DNA of 64,000 nucleotides from JACJWR01 sp963842975 (GTDB lineage: Bacteria > Actinomycetota > Actinomycetes > S36-B12 > UBA10799): NCBI GenBank assembly GCA_963842975.1, contig CAWJIH010000009.1, positions 372,001-436,000 of the forward strand. The letters are read 5' to 3'. Made by a program: the position numbers and the translations under genes. The notes under the pieces are model-generated. The model did no database searches. It was not told where the DNA came from and saw only the letters and a list, made by a program, of their open reading frames with translations. Position 1 is the stretch's first letter. Every line of letters starts with the position of its first letter. Positions 1 to 7,898 of this stretch are shown in pieces.

Positions 1-164
1 CGAAGGTGCAGTTCGATCACATCTTGCTGGACGGCTTCGATGCCGATCAGATCGCTGAGGCCCGGGAAACTGTGCAGATCCGAGCGATGGGAGTCAGCGA
101 TCACTGTGCGGTCGTTGCACACATCCCGATCGAGGTGGCCTCGACCGTGACGAGCCGATCCTAG
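1..164 (+). CDS. C-terminal end of an endonuclease/exonuclease/phosphatase-like protein (partial)
   Basis: Reading from base 3, an open frame of 53 codons runs off the left edge and stops at TAG 162-164. The translated end carries the stretch MGVSDHCAVVAHI. An S-D-H followed by hydrophobic beta-strand residues is the usual last catalytic motif of the endonuclease/exonuclease/phosphatase superfamily, where the His is the general base. Only this last motif is visible, so the substrate (DNA, phosphoinositide or other) cannot be told. The gene converges on the mycoredoxin gene with about 20 bases between them. The family call is an inference from one motif. Confidence 0.5.
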   Translation, partial: KVQFDHILLDGFDADQIAEARETVQIRAMGVSDHCAVVAHIPIEVASTVTSRS

Positions 165-185
165 GAATCGATCACGCCACTGGGA

Positions 186-449
186 TCAGGCGGAATCCAT
201 CACCGCTCGGACAGCACGAAGTGGCGGGTTGGTCATCACCGTTCCATTGGGGAAAACCACGGTGGGGACGGTGCGGTTGCCGCCATTTTGGTGTTCTACG
301 AAACGCGCCGCCTCGGGGTCATGCTCAATGTCGACGATCCGGAAGGGTATTCCTTCGCGTTCCATCTGCGACTTCAACCGCAGGCAGTAGCCGCACCATG
401 AGGTGCTGTACATCACGAGCGCATCCCGATCTGCGGAGGTGTCAGCCAT
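186..449 (-). CDS. mrx1: Mycoredoxin (glutaredoxin-like, CGYC active site)
   Basis: The 87-residue protein is a minimal thioredoxin-fold redoxin. The active site C19-G-Y-C22 follows the first beta strand, and the T-V-P cis-proline motif (NRTVPTVVFPNG) sits near residue 62. Mycoredoxins reduce mycothiol mixed disulfides on proteins in the cytosol of Actinomycetota. It is divergent from uvrD2, as mrx1 (Rv3198A) and uvrD2 are neighbours in M. tuberculosis, which supports the mycoredoxin name over a generic glutaredoxin. The ATG start is at 449. No SigR-type promoter was recognised in the 125-base divergent spacer. Confidence 0.85.
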   Translation of the reverse strand: MADTSADRDALVMYSTSWCGYCLRLKSQMEREGIPFRIVDIEHDPEAARFVEHQNGGNRTVPTVVFPNGTVMTNPPLRAVRAVMDSA

Positions 450-574
450 GAACCCAGTTTCGCATCATGCTGACGACCCGCATCTGCGTGCCTCGATGGT
501 GGGCCAGAATCTGCAATCCACAGCCAGCACCAGCCCGACAGCCGCACTGGCGTCAACATGACACACTCGTGGCC

Positions 575-2728
575 ATGACGACCGGTGATGAGGTGCTCGC
601 AGGCCTCGATCCCGAACAGCGAACCGCGGCCACCACATTGCATGGGCCGGTGGCAATCGTGGCCGGCGCCGGATCCGGCAAGACCAGGGTGATCACCCAC
701 CGCATCGCCTACGGGGTCCGAATCGGGGAGCACGATCCGCAGCGGTCGGTGGCAGTCACCTTCACCAACAAGGCGGCCGGCGAGATGACCCGTCGACTGC
801 GCCAACTCGGAGTGCCGGATGTGCGCGTGCGCACCTTCCATGCGGCCGCGCTACGGCAACTTCGCCACTACTACCCGAGGGCGCTGAGGCGCGAATTGCC
901 GGAAGTCAACCCGGTGAAGGCGCCGCTGCTGGGCGCGGCAGCCTCGGGCCTGGGCTTGCCCACCAACACGGCAGCTGTGCGCGACTATGCCGCCGAGGTC
1001 GAGTGGGCGAAGGTGAACAGCATCCGGCCCTCGGACTACGCGGCTTTCGTGGCGCGCTCGGGTCGGCAACCACCGGCAGGGCTGACTTCCTCGGTGATGG
1101 CGCAGGTCTTCGAGGAGTACGAGCGGCGCAAAACAGCCGCTGGCCGGATCGACTTCGAAGACGTGCTGCTGTTGATGGTCGCGCTCTTGGACTCCCAGCC
1201 GCAGGTCGCTGCCCACCTCCGATCAGGCCTGCAGCACATCACCGTCGACGAATACCAAGACGCCTCCCCGCTGCAGCAGCGGCTGCTCGACGGCTGGCTG
1301 GGGGAGAACACCAACATCTGTGTGGTCGGCGATCCCTCCCAGACCATTTACAGTTTCGCCGGGGCCGATGCCTCCCTGCTCACCGGCTTCGCCAGGCGGT
1401 ATCCCACGGCCACCGTGGTGCAGCTACCGCGCACGTATCGGTGCAGTCCAGAGATCACTGAGTGTGCCAATCGGGTGCTGGCCGCCGGTGGTGAAGGCCT
1501 CACGTTGGTCTCGCAGCAGAAGTCTGGACCGGCGGTACGGATTCGCGACTACCCGGACGTCCACTCCGAGGCGCTCGGGGTGGCAGAGCAGATCGCCACC
1601 TTGATTGAGGGCGGAACAGCGGCCTCGGAGGTCGCCATTCTGGTGCGAATGAACGCCATGACCGAGCCGTTTGAGGAGGCCCTAGCCAGCCGCGGCATTG
1701 GCTATCAAGTCAGCGGCGGGACCGGATTTTTCCGTCGAGCAGAGGTACGCAAGGCCATCAGTGTGATCCGTGGAGCGGCGCTGGCCACCGGTGCCGACGG
1801 TGGTGGTGACGTTGCCCACGGCGAAGCTGATCAGTTGAGTGAAACGGTGTCCGCGCTGCTCTCTGGCCTGGGGTGGAGCCCTCAGCCACCGGTTGGGGCA
1901 GGGGCGATTCGGGATCGTTGGGAATCACTCGCTGCGCTCCACACGGCGGCGCTTGAGTTGCAGCAGGCCCGTCCAGAGGCGCAGCTGGGCGACTTCGCCG
2001 CTGAGCTGGTTGAGCGCGCCGAGCGCCAAGACGCACCCGACGGCGCCGGGGTGACCATTTCTTCGCTGCACGCGGCCAAGGGGGCGGAGTGGCCAGTGGT
2101 CTTCCTGGTCGGCCTCACTGAAGGCGTACTGCCACACTCGTCGTCCGCGGCTTCGGAGACGGGCGTGGCGGAGGAACGCAGGCTCTTCTATGTCGGCATC
2201 ACCAGGGCCGCGAAGCAATTGGTGCTGACGTTTGGGCGGGCGAAAACCCCAGCTGGCCGGGAGCGTAACCCGTCCCGTTTTCTCGATTCACTTGCTGCGG
2301 ATGGGGTGCCTGCCGGCGGGCGTCGAGGATCGACGGCCAACCGGGGCGGTGCCGGCAGTGCGGGATCCTCCAGCCAGAAGGGCAAGCGGAAGTCACCAAA
2401 GGTGTCGACCTGTCGCAGTTGTGGCAAGTCCCTGGTGACCGGCGCCGAGCACACCCTGGGTCGCTGTCGAACCTGCCCGGGCGACGCCGACCTCGACCTG
2501 CTCGAAAAGCTGCGCACCTGGCGCATCACCACCGCAGCGGCACTAGGCGCCACGAAGGGCAGTGGGAAGGTGCCGGCTTATCTGGTGGCCAACGACGCCA
2601 CGCTGCTGGCCATCGCCGAACAACGCCCCACGAATTTGGCGGACTTGCAGCGGATACCGGGGATCGGCCCCCGCAAAATCGACGATTACGGAGCCGAGAT
2701 TCTCGAGATCATCACTGGCATGCCCTAG
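575..2728 (+). CDS. uvrD2: ATP-dependent DNA helicase UvrD2 with HRDC domain
   Basis: This superfamily 1A 3'-5' helicase acts in DNA repair. With the ATG at 575 the protein has 717 residues, close to M. tuberculosis UvrD2 (about 700). The open frame extends upstream to 467, but that part is not helicase-like and the Q-motif region begins just after the chosen start. Walker A is GAGSGKT at residues 31-37 and motif II is VDEYQD. The C-terminal half has a four-cysteine CRSCGK...CRTCPG element followed by an HRDC domain (PGIGPRKIDDYG), the arrangement characteristic of UvrD2. It ends tail to tail with ddaH, overlapping by four bases. Confidence 0.93.
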   Translation: MTTGDEVLAGLDPEQRTAATTLHGPVAIVAGAGSGKTRVITHRIAYGVRIGEHDPQRSVAVTFTNKAAGEMTRRLRQLGVPDVRVRTFHAAALRQLRHYYPRALRRELPEVNPVKAPLLGAAASGLGLPTNTAAVRDYAAEVEWAKVNSIRPSDYAAFVARSGRQPPAGLTSSVMAQVFEEYERRKTAAGRIDFEDVLLLMVALLDSQPQVAAHLRSGLQHITVDEYQDASPLQQRLLDGWLGENTNICVVGDPSQTIYSFAGADASLLTGFARRYPTATVVQLPRTYRCSPEITECANRVLAAGGEGLTLVSQQKSGPAVRIRDYPDVHSEALGVAEQIATLIEGGTAASEVAILVRMNAMTEPFEEALASRGIGYQVSGGTGFFRRAEVRKAISVIRGAALATGADGGGDVAHGEADQLSETVSALLSGLGWSPQPPVGAGAIRDRWESLAALHTAALELQQARPEAQLGDFAAELVERAERQDAPDGAGVTISSLHAAKGAEWPVVFLVGLTEGVLPHSSSAASETGVAEERRLFYVGITRAAKQLVLTFGRAKTPAGRERNPSRFLDSLAADGVPAGGRRGSTANRGGAGSAGSSSQKGKRKSPKVSTCRSCGKSLVTGAEHTLGRCRTCPGDADLDLLEKLRTWRITTAAALGATKGSGKVPAYLVANDATLLAIAEQRPTNLADLQRIPGIGPRKIDDYGAEILEIITGMP

Positions 2729-3480
2729 TCGCGCAGGCGCACTGATAGGCAGGTGACGCACCCTTCGAGTTTCTCGAATTCGCTGATGTCCACCTGCACC
2801 ACATTCAGTCCACGGCCCTCGAACAGTTCCGCTGTTTGAGGTGCCGAAGCCGCCATCAACACGGTTTGCTCGTCGATCACGACTACGTGGGCACCCGACT
2901 CCTCTGGCACCGCCAAGAAGGCGTCGAAGATCTCTGGCGCATCAACCAGCGGGGGGTAGCCCACCACGGTGCCGTCCGGCAGCGCGGTCACGGCACTCTT
3001 GAGATGCAGCACCTTCGTGACCGGCACCGGGATGATCTCGGCAGCTGGCAAGGCCTCCTGGAGTTGTTCGCACGCGGATTCGGTGGTGCGACCGCCGACG
3101 CCTACGTAGACGCGGTCACCGATCTTGAGGATGTCGCCGCCGTCGAGGGTGGCGGGAGGGGCGATTGGAACCGTGCGGTACCCGAGGGAGGCGATGGTCA
3201 TGGCTGCGGCCGTGACCTCGCCTCGACGTTGGTCGGCGCCGGGGCGCGCGAGCACGGCGGTGTCGCCCCACATCACCAGGGTGTCCTCGATGAACACACT
3301 GTCGGGATGATCGGGGGACGCAGGCACCTCGACAAGGTCCCAGCCGGCTCCAGCCAGGGCTGCCACATAGGCGTTCCACTGGCGCCGCGCCTTCTCTGCG
3401 TCCACCGGCTGCCGTTCGAGGTGCGTGAGCAGCCCTTGCGCCAACAGCGGGCTGGGACGGCGGACGAGAGCGCGGGTCAT
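2725..3480 (-). CDS. ddaH: N(G),N(G)-dimethylarginine dimethylaminohydrolase (DDAH)
   Basis: The 251-residue protein belongs to the amidinotransferase/DDAH fold and is predicted to hydrolyse methylated arginine to citrulline and a methylamine. The catalytic histidine is H159 in VLHLKSAVT. The catalytic cysteine is C244 in GCVTCLSVRL, eight residues from the end as in bacterial DDAH enzymes. Acidic substrate residues lie in SVFIEDT and LDGGDI. Its ATG overlaps the stop of the upstream ABC1 kinase gene (ATGA), so the two are probably cotranscribed. In M. tuberculosis this position next to uvrD2 is held by whiB7, which is absent here. Arginine deiminase-like activity is an alternative. Confidence 0.85.
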   Translation of the reverse strand: MTRALVRRPSPLLAQGLLTHLERQPVDAEKARRQWNAYVAALAGAGWDLVEVPASPDHPDSVFIEDTLVMWGDTAVLARPGADQRRGEVTAAAMTIASLGYRTVPIAPPATLDGGDILKIGDRVYVGVGGRTTESACEQLQEALPAAEIIPVPVTKVLHLKSAVTALPDGTVVGYPPLVDAPEIFDAFLAVPEESGAHVVVIDEQTVLMAASAPQTAELFEGRGLNVVQVDISEFEKLEGCVTCLSVRLRD

Positions 3481-4871
3481 GGAAGCAGCCTAGACCCCGG
3501 ATCCTGCTGCTCCGGCGGCGCGAAGCCGGGCACCCATTCGTTGAGGATGGCGCGGGTCGGAACGTTGGTATCCAGTTGACACAGCACCCCGGTGGCACCG
3601 AGCCAGACTCGGTGGATCAGCAGGTATTCCGGTGGCAGGTTGAATTTCAGACCGATCGAGAAGTCTTTGTTCCGGGGGTCGTTGATGCGGCGGTATTGAC
3701 CTCGCATCCACTCCCGTGAGTAGTGGAAGATCTCATGCCGGCTGGGTTCCACGAGGGGCTCAAGGTAGGCGAGCAAGTCCTCTGGGTCGATGTCCACTCC
3801 GGTGCGAATGAAACCCTCCTCGCGCAGGCCCTCCATCACAGTCACCGAGTCGTTGAATTCGGCTCGGCGCATGAGTTCCCCCATGGCTCGGGGGAGCCCG
3901 TCCGGGAGTCGAGCGACCGCGCCGAAATCCAGGATGCCGAGTCGGCCGTCGGGCATCGCGCGGAAGTTTCCGGGATGTGGGTCGGCATGCAGCAGGCGGG
4001 CGCGGGCTGGCGCGCTCAGGAGAAACTGCTGGTAGAGGTAGCCGAAGTGATCACGCTGCTCGGTGGTGCCGTGGGCGATGATCTCGGACAGCGGCACACC
4101 ACCGATCCATTCGGTGACGATCACCTGCGGGGAAGCCGAAAGCACGTGGGGCACCAGGTACTCCGGGTCACCTTCGAAAGCCACCGCGAAGGCTCGCTGG
4201 TTTTCGGATTCACCGAGGTAGTCCAGTTCCTCCGCGACGCGCTCCTTCAGCTCTGCGAGCAGCGGCTTGAGGTCCAGGCCAGGGACCCACGAGCCGAACA
4301 TCCTCGCCATCCGAGACAACTGGTTGAGGTCGGACATCAGTGCTTTGCCCGCACCCGGGTATTGCACCTTCACGGCAACCACGCGGCCATCGCGATACAC
4401 CGCCCGGTGGACTTGACCGATAGATGCCGCGGCTGCCGGATGATCATCGAATTCCGCGAAGCGATCTCGCCAGTCGGGTCCGAGGTTATCGCTCAGCACG
4501 GCATGCACCGTTTCCGCTGGCAATGCAGGGGCTGCATCCTGAAGTTTGGTCAGGGTCGCGCGGTAGGGGCCGGCCATCTCCTCGGGCAGGGCAGCTTCGA
4601 AGATGCTCATGGCCTGGCCGAACTTCATCGCCCCGCCCTTGAGTTCACCAAGCACCCGAAACACCTGCTCGGCAGTGCGCATTTGCATTTCGTGGGCCAC
4701 AACTTCGGCGGGTTTCCCCCCGATCCGCTTGCCCAAACCCAGAGCCGTGCGACCGGCGTAGCCCACCGGAAGCGACGCCATCCGCGCGCTTCGGCGGATC
4801 GCCGTTGTGGGCACCAACTTGCGGGCAGCCGGCGGGCTGGAAGCCGGCTCCGGGACCTCGTCTGCAGTCAC
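3477..4871 (-). CDS. ABC1/UbiB-family atypical kinase (AarF domain)
   Basis: The 464-residue protein has the hallmarks of the ABC1/ADCK/UbiB kinase-like family: a KFGQ motif at residues 83-86, an alanine-rich nucleotide loop AAASIGQVHRA, the VAVKVQYPG lysine strand, a HADPHPGN catalytic loop and an LDFGAVARL metal motif. Members are linked to lipid quinone metabolism or lipid export, but bacterial substrates are mostly unknown. The homologue at this position in mycobacteria is Rv3197. The start is GTG at 4871; no in-frame ATG lies nearby upstream. It is followed directly by ddaH with a four-base overlap. Confidence 0.88.
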   Translation of the reverse strand: MTADEVPEPASSPPAARKLVPTTAIRRSARMASLPVGYAGRTALGLGKRIGGKPAEVVAHEMQMRTAEQVFRVLGELKGGAMKFGQAMSIFEAALPEEMAGPYRATLTKLQDAAPALPAETVHAVLSDNLGPDWRDRFAEFDDHPAAAASIGQVHRAVYRDGRVVAVKVQYPGAGKALMSDLNQLSRMARMFGSWVPGLDLKPLLAELKERVAEELDYLGESENQRAFAVAFEGDPEYLVPHVLSASPQVIVTEWIGGVPLSEIIAHGTTEQRDHFGYLYQQFLLSAPARARLLHADPHPGNFRAMPDGRLGILDFGAVARLPDGLPRAMGELMRRAEFNDSVTVMEGLREEGFIRTGVDIDPEDLLAYLEPLVEPSRHEIFHYSREWMRGQYRRINDPRNKDFSIGLKFNLPPEYLLIHRVWLGATGVLCQLDTNVPTRAILNEWVPGFAPPEQQDPGSRLLP

Positions 4872-4935
4872 TTGTCCATCTTCGCTGTCATGGACCGATC
4901 CCGCACCCGAGCCGGCCCGTCGTGCTGGCCTGATT

Positions 4936-4964
4936 CCCGCCAGCCTAAGTCCTAGGCTGGCGGG
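4936..4964. promoter_or_regulatory. Perfect 12-bp inverted repeat abutting the crotonase start
   Basis: Arms CCCGCCAGCCTA (4936-4947) and TAGGCTGGCGGG (4953-4964) are exact reverse complements around a 5-base spacer. The repeat ends one base before the ATG at 4966 in the 94-base spacer between divergent genes. It could be an operator for a dimeric regulator. If transcribed, it would form a stem that hides the ribosome-binding region of the crotonase gene. No Shine-Dalgarno sequence is visible there. Confidence 0.55.
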
Positions 4965-4965
4965 T

Positions 4966-5799
4966 ATGGCCGATACCCCTGCTCATCTGCGCACGTCGCA
5001 CACCGAATCCGGTGTGCTGATCCTCACTCTGGACTATCCCGAACGGCGAAACGCGATGAGCGCTTCGATGACCTCGGCTTGGTCGGATGCGATTGCCCAT
5101 GCGGCGGCCGATCCCGGAGTCCGCGCGGTGATGGTCACCGGAGCCAATGGCGTGTTCTGCTCCGGCGGGGACACCGGGTGGATCGGCGCAGACCCGGATG
5201 CGTCGGTGGCTGAATTGCGCGCCAAAATGCTCCCCTTCTACCGAACCTGGTTGGCGATTCGTTCGTTGCAGGTGCCGACGTTGGCCGCTATTGATGGGGC
5301 AGCAGTGGGGGCCGGAGCGGCGTTGGCGCTGGCGTGCGACATTCGAGTGGTGAGTCGGCGGGCATCATTTTCGGTGCCCTTCACCCGCCTCGGAATACAC
5401 CCCGGTATGGCCAGCACGTTCCTGCTGCGGGAGGTCGCCGGCGTCGCTGTGGCCCGCGATCTCCTCCTCACCGGTCGACGCGTCGACGCCAAACAGATGG
5501 TGCAGTTGGGAATTGCAACCGACATCCTGCCGGAGCCGCAAGGTGAAGCTGCCGAGCAGCTCAGCGACCCGGCAGACTTCCTCGCGGCTGCAACCGCCCG
5601 AGCCGAGCAGTTGGCGGCGGGGGCGCCTATCGCAACCCAACTCACCAAGATCGCGTTGCAGTCCGGGGCGGCCCGATCCATCGAAGAAGCAATCGACTGG
5701 GAGGCTGTTGCCCAGCCGGTGACGATGGCCACTGCAGACTTGCAGGAGGGCCTCGCCGCCCAGCGTGAGCGTCGAACCCCGCGATTCACCGGTCGATAA
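4966..5799 (+). CDS. Crotonase-fold protein (enoyl-CoA hydratase/isomerase family)
   Basis: The 277-residue protein shows the crotonase fold: an ERRNAMS N-terminal strand-turn, an oxyanion-hole segment NGVFCSGGD, a second oxyanion loop GAAVGAGAALALACDI and the FTRLGIHPGMAS segment. In authentic enoyl-CoA hydratase the two catalytic glutamates lie in GGGCELA and in the PE dipeptide before LGT. Here these positions read Ala and Phe, so simple hydration is unlikely; isomerase, hydrolase or decarboxylase chemistry, or a degenerate role, is possible. The ATG at 4966 is preferred over the longer open frame from 4807 because homology starts there. It is divergent from the ABC1 kinase gene. Confidence 0.82.
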   Translation: MADTPAHLRTSHTESGVLILTLDYPERRNAMSASMTSAWSDAIAHAAADPGVRAVMVTGANGVFCSGGDTGWIGADPDASVAELRAKMLPFYRTWLAIRSLQVPTLAAIDGAAVGAGAALALACDIRVVSRRASFSVPFTRLGIHPGMASTFLLREVAGVAVARDLLLTGRRVDAKQMVQLGIATDILPEPQGEAAEQLSDPADFLAAATARAEQLAAGAPIATQLTKIALQSGAARSIEEAIDWEAVAQPVTMATADLQEGLAAQRERRTPRFTGR

Positions 5800-5807
5800 A
5801 CGCCGAA

Positions 5808-5875
5808 GACGGGACCCGGGCCGTCAGCGTGGAACGCCTTCCCCTTGCGCTCCGGCCGCCGGCCTGGGTCCCGTC
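5808..5875 (+). terminator. Large GC-rich hairpin after the crotonase gene
   Basis: Arms 5808-5823 and 5860-5875 pair over 16 positions with one mismatch, beginning nine bases after the crotonase stop. The 36-base loop is itself GC-rich. No U-tract follows, which is common for actinobacterial terminators. Confidence 0.6.
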
Positions 5876-6107
5876 CTTGGTGAAACTATCCGGCCGCTGT
5901 TGCGGTTGACAACCCCTGCGGCGGATTCGCGCCTACATCAGGGAGGTCAATCCGGCGAACACATTGCGCTCCCCACCTGTGGATAACGTGTGGATAGGTC
6001 GTGGAAATCGCCCGGAATTCTGTTCAGCGTGCTGTGGACGAATCGGCATAGATGCTGCGGATCGCCGCAGTGACCTGCACCGATTGCCTGTGGACAAAAC
6101 TCGTTTG
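5876..6107. promoter_or_regulatory. Intergenic region with a cluster of four DnaA-box-like sites
   Basis: No gene was found between 5800 and 6107. Besides the hairpin, it holds four sites in the same orientation: TGTGGATAA (5978-5986), TGTGGATAG (5989-5997), TGTGGACGA (6033-6041) and TGTGGACAA (6089-6097). The first is the reverse complement of the classical DnaA box TTATCCACA. The last is the reverse complement of TTGTCCACA, the form favoured in Streptomyces and mycobacteria. The other two differ from one of these by one base. No dnaA, dnaN or gyrB lies nearby, so this is more likely a DnaA-titrating or DnaA-regulated locus than oriC. Confidence 0.55.
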
Positions 6108-7541
6108 TCAGTTGCCGTCCTTGGGGGCTCCACCGGCCTCGCCGTCGTCGTCAGCAGTTGATTCGCGTGGTTCCAGGGACTCTGGGGTGGCTCCCGCTTC
6201 CAGTGCCTCTGGGGTGGCTCCCGCCTCCAGCGAGTCGATGTCCTGACCGAGGGCGCCGAGGGCGCGTTCCAAGTCCGCGATTGCCTCCGGATCGGTGGCC
6301 GTCACGAAAGTGTCGGGTCGTTCCAGGTCGGCCGCGGTGGGGAGCAGATCGGGGTGTGCCCACACGGCATCGCGGCCGCCCTGACCGCGTGCCGACTCCA
6401 GCGTCTCCCACAACTTGGCTGCCTCCCGGAGTTTGCGCGGGCGCAGCTCGAGGCCAACCAAGGTGGCAAACGTGCGTTCTGCGGGTCCGCCGGCGGCCCG
6501 GCGACGACGGATTGCCTCCTGCAGCTGACTCACCGACTCAAGTCGATCAGCAGCCGCCTGCGTCACTACGACGTCCACCCAACCTTCCACCAAGGCCAGC
6601 AACGTCTCCAACCGCTCGAGTGCGGCTCGTTGCTCGGGTGTGTCTTCCGGTGCCAACACCCCAGAGGCGAGTACCTCCTGGATCGCCGCTGGATTGCTTG
6701 GATCAATGCCGGACATGGCAGATTCGATTCGTTCGGTGTCGATGCCGATGCCGCGGGCGTACTCGTCTACGGCGGCCAACATTCGCGGACGCAGCCAACT
6801 GACGTGGGCGAACAATCGTTGATGGGCACTTTCCCGCAGAGCGAGGAACAGCAGTGTTTCTCGATCAGCCACGTTGAGTCCGTCGCTGAAGTTGCCAATG
6901 TTGCCGGGCACCAAGGCCGGTCGGCCGTCGTCGGTGAGCGGGACCCCCACGTCTGAAGCGCAGACGACTTCGCTGGCCAGGCCCGCGAGCGCCTGCGCGA
7001 CCTGCATCCCGAACATGGTGGCGCCCATCTGTTTGGCCATGCCCAACAGCGGTTCCATCATCTGGGCCATCTCCGGTGGCAGGCCCTCTGGCAGCATGCC
7101 GCCGGTGGCGCCAGGGCCGGGCAACATGCCGCTCATGCTCTCCTGGACACGTTCGGCAACCGGATTGATGATCTGTTGCCAGGCCGGAAGGGTGGCAACG
7201 AACCATTCGGATCGGCTCCACGTGGCAGGTCGGCCCCCGGTCGCGGGGAAGTCCGTGACACCGTCGAGCCACACCTCTGCAAGGTCAACTGCGGTCTCGG
7301 TGGCGGAACGCTGACCGTCGGTGACGGAGGGGTCGCCCTTGGCGACAATTGCCTTCCGGGCCGCGTCGGTCGCCAGTTCCCAATTGACAGGTGCGGATTG
7401 GGCCGCCGGGTTGTTGGCGTGGGACATCATCGAACCGAGTTGCTGAAGCATCTCGCCGAGTTGTTTCATGTCGAACCCACCCTGCTCTGGGTTGGGCTCT
7501 TCTGGGTCCGGGCTGAATCCGAATCCGAAGGTGCCGCTCAC
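6108..7541 (-). CDS. DUF2342 family protein (annotated zinc-dependent metalloprotease / putative hydrolase)
   Basis: The 477-residue protein matches the actinobacterial DUF2342 family found next to the Lon-like/PDZ gene (compare Rv3195). Features are a glycine/proline-rich N-terminus, WFVATLPAWQQIINPVAERV, and the block ALRESAHQRLFAHVSWLRPRM with DEYARGIGID after it. The family is often called a zinc-dependent protease, but this copy has ESAH rather than a canonical HExxH, so catalysis is not shown. The C-terminus carries a duplicated LEAGATPE unit. The GTG start at 7541 has a GAGGAG ribosome-binding site just upstream. The function is unknown. Confidence 0.75.
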   Translation of the reverse strand: MSGTFGFGFSPDPEEPNPEQGGFDMKQLGEMLQQLGSMMSHANNPAAQSAPVNWELATDAARKAIVAKGDPSVTDGQRSATETAVDLAEVWLDGVTDFPATGGRPATWSRSEWFVATLPAWQQIINPVAERVQESMSGMLPGPGATGGMLPEGLPPEMAQMMEPLLGMAKQMGATMFGMQVAQALAGLASEVVCASDVGVPLTDDGRPALVPGNIGNFSDGLNVADRETLLFLALRESAHQRLFAHVSWLRPRMLAAVDEYARGIGIDTERIESAMSGIDPSNPAAIQEVLASGVLAPEDTPEQRAALERLETLLALVEGWVDVVVTQAAADRLESVSQLQEAIRRRRAAGGPAERTFATLVGLELRPRKLREAAKLWETLESARGQGGRDAVWAHPDLLPTAADLERPDTFVTATDPEAIADLERALGALGQDIDSLEAGATPEALEAGATPESLEPRESTADDDGEAGGAPKDGN

Positions 7542-7700
7542 TGTGTCTCCTCGTGGGGTTGTGGCCTGGTGGGTGTCGGCGTCGATGTGGGCGTCGGCTG
7601 GCAGACCATGCCTCTAGCCAACCACGTCAAGTGGTGATTTCCTTCCCGCCAGCCACGCCGAACGGCTGAATAGTGATCAGGGTTACGTACGCTATGGGGT

Positions 7701-7898
7701 GTGAATGCGGTGGCTTGGTGGTTGATCCCGGTAGGGGCGACCCTCGTGGCGATTGTCTGGACGTCGCTACTTGCTCGCCGGGAGCGGCGGCGCGCCGACG
7801 ACTCCTGGCGCGCAAAGAAGTTGGCCAAGGTCGGTCGGCGGCTTGTCGATACCGAGGTCCCGCGGTCGAAAGCGGCTGGTCGGGAAACGCCAAGGTGA
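7701..7898 (+). CDS. Small single-pass membrane protein upstream of the Lon-like protease
   Basis: This 65-residue protein has one hydrophobic segment near its N-terminus (residues 3-24, AWWLIPVGATLVAIVWTSLL), followed by an Arg/Lys-rich cytosolic tail. The GTG start at 7701 has no Shine-Dalgarno; a TACGCT hexamer about 8 bases upstream would suit a leaderless transcript. The stop TGA overlaps the GTG of the next gene (GTGA, 7895-7898), which suggests translational coupling. Similar small membrane proteins precede the PDZ/Lon gene in other Actinomycetota, as far as I recall. The function is unknown. Confidence 0.6.
   Translation: MNAVAWWLIPVGATLVAIVWTSLLARRERRRADDSWRAKKLAKVGRRLVDTEVPRSKAAGRETPR

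Noticed and set aside
2836..4955. Long plus-strand frames opposite ddaH and the ABC1 kinase
   Set aside because: They are the high-GC antisense shadows of two well-supported minus-strand genes and show no family motifs.
5978..6097. Chromosomal origin (oriC)
   Set aside because: No dnaA, dnaN, recF or gyr genes flank the DnaA-box cluster and no AT-rich unwinding region is visible.
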